Of a DNA stretch of 5,533 nt, positions 5,059-5,533 are shown in pieces. The notes below the pieces were generated by a model, which made no database searches, was not told where the DNA came from, and saw only the letters and a list, made by a program, of their open reading frames with translations. Location: assembly GCA_964475955.1 (NCBI GenBank), contig CAYYZY010000306.1, positions 1-5,533 of the forward strand. The letters are read 5' to 3'. How positions within the stretch are numbered: position 1 is the first letter of the stretch; every line of letters starts with the position of its first letter. Origin of the DNA: DATKZH01 sp964475955 (GTDB lineage: Bacteria; Planctomycetota; Planctomycetia; Pirellulales; Thermoguttaceae). The position numbers and the translations under genes are program-made.

Positions 5059-5400
5059 ATGAACGTCAGCCCGGCAAGCTCAACGACTCTGCCCGAGGCG
5101 TGGCTCCCGCCCGTCCCGAAAAATCCCCCTTCGGCGATCGACCCCGACAGGGAGGCGGCCGCGGGCGACCACGAGGCACTCGGCGAGGCGTTCCAGTCGT
5201 TCGTTGGCCAGACGCTGTTCGGGCAACTGCTCAGCTCCATGCGCAAGACCGTCGGCAAGCCCGCCTACTTCCACGGCGGCCGCGCGGAAGAGATTTTCCA
5301 GGCCCAACTCGACCAGGTGCTGGCCGAGAAGATGGCCGACACCAGCGCCGAGAAGCTGAGCGAGCCGATGCTGGAGCTGTTCGAGCTGCGACGGCGGTGA
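5059..5400 (+). CDS. flgJ: FlgJ-type rod-binding protein, single domain, no muramidase
   Basis: The 113-residue product has a proline- and serine-rich N-terminal part (1-38) and then the rod-binding domain of FlgJ. Residues 40-63 (ALGEAFQSFVGQTLFGQLLS, then SMRK) match the pattern F-x2-F-x3-L-x4-SMRK, and residues 70-98 (YFHGGRAEEIFQAQLDQVLA, then EKMADTSAE) match the second half, in which the D-Q-LA-E-M segment is typical. The enterobacterial protein is about 310 residues, with a C-terminal peptidoglycan hydrolase. Here the protein stops after the rod-binding domain, as in many other phyla. It probably acts as a rod cap or scaffold in the periplasm, with a separate enzyme opening the wall. 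GGAG at 5044-5047 is 11 nt before the ATG, a rather long spacing; no better in-frame start is seen before the conserved part. Being last after flgI fits the known operon order. Confidence 0.88.
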   Translation: MNVSPASSTTLPEAWLPPVPKNPPSAIDPDREAAAGDHEALGEAFQSFVGQTLFGQLLSSMRKTVGKPAYFHGGRAEEIFQAQLDQVLAEKMADTSAEKLSEPMLELFELRRR

Positions 5401-5403
5401 GTC

Positions 5404-5437
5404 GGGAGTGAGGAGGCGGGAGGCGGGAGTGGGGAGT
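5404..5437 (+). repeat. G-rich tract just after the flgJ stop
   Basis: Starting 3 bases after the flgJ stop, G-runs occur at 5404-5406, 5418-5420, 5425-5427 and 5431-5434, with units resembling GGGAGGC and GGGAGT. The segment 5425-5437 is identical to 1352-1364 after flgG. The first loop is 11 nt, so a strict quadruplex pattern is not met, although GG pairs in that loop may help. It runs directly into copy 2 of the 107 bp repeat, sharing 5432-5437 with it. Confidence 0.5.
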
Positions 5438-5533
5438 TAGAGTCGTTGACCCTGATGATGCGCGCGTGGTGCGCGCAGGTTGTGGGGCACGTTTCCAACG
5501 TGCCATGGGGTTGTGGGCACGTTGGAAACGTGC
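5432..5533 (+). repeat. 107 bp palindromic dispersed repeat, copy 2 (REPIN-like, cut by window end)
   Basis: This matches the reverse complement of 3652-3753 with 6 mismatches in 102 positions and no gaps; the last 5 bases (expected CCCAC) lie beyond the window. The short hairpin is at 5459-5477 (TGCGCGC/GCGCGCA, loop GTGGT). The inverted doublet consists of the GTGG-headed arm 5482-5504, spacer 5505-5515 and second arm 5516-5533. Mismatches cluster outside the doublet arms: none of the six falls in the arms themselves, one is in the spacer and five lie in the flanking part. That is the pattern expected if the palindromic arms are the conserved unit. Confidence 0.88.

Overview
The window is a slice of a flagellar rod and ring operon, with all genes on the + strand in the order flgF (5' end cut off by the window), flgG, flgA, flgH, flgI, flgJ. 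The proteins are the proximal and distal rod proteins (FlgF, FlgG), the periplasmic P-ring chaperone (FlgA), the L-ring and P-ring proteins (FlgH, FlgI) and a short rod-binding protein (FlgJ). Together they build the part of the motor that crosses the periplasm and outer membrane, so the organism is a diderm with a periplasmic rod and outer rings. The high GC content, the style of the FlgA/FlgH/FlgI sequences and above all the intergenic repeats suggest a member of the Planctomycetota, probably Pirellulales-like. That assignment is inference from recalled patterns, not a database match.

Layout: the last 177 codons of flgF (1-534) abut flgG (535-1338) as TAA-ATG with no gap. A 176 bp gap holds a G-rich tract just after the flgG stop and a perfect GTAG-headed palindrome. 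flgA (1515-2792) has an atypical 69-residue C-terminal tail. It is followed after 80 bp, which carry the flgH ribosome-binding site and a 10 bp palindrome (2810-2819) but no large hairpin, by flgH (2873-3556). A 235 bp gap contains a bulged hairpin and a 107 bp palindromic repeat, then flgI (3792-4850). A 208 bp gap contains a 125 bp element with terminal inverted repeats and two internal hairpins, then flgJ (5059-5400). The last 133 bp hold a second G-rich tract and a second, inverted copy of the 107 bp repeat, cut by the window end.

The flagellar genes are fairly ordinary. The unusual part is the space between them. Three of the four gaps of 80 bp or more, and the region downstream of flgJ, carry dispersed palindromic elements. 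Several have REP/REPIN architecture: a GTGG or GTAG head, then a hairpin, often as an inverted pair. One pair shows two compensatory base-pair changes between its hairpins. No transposase, CRISPR array, RNA gene or convincing promoter is visible.
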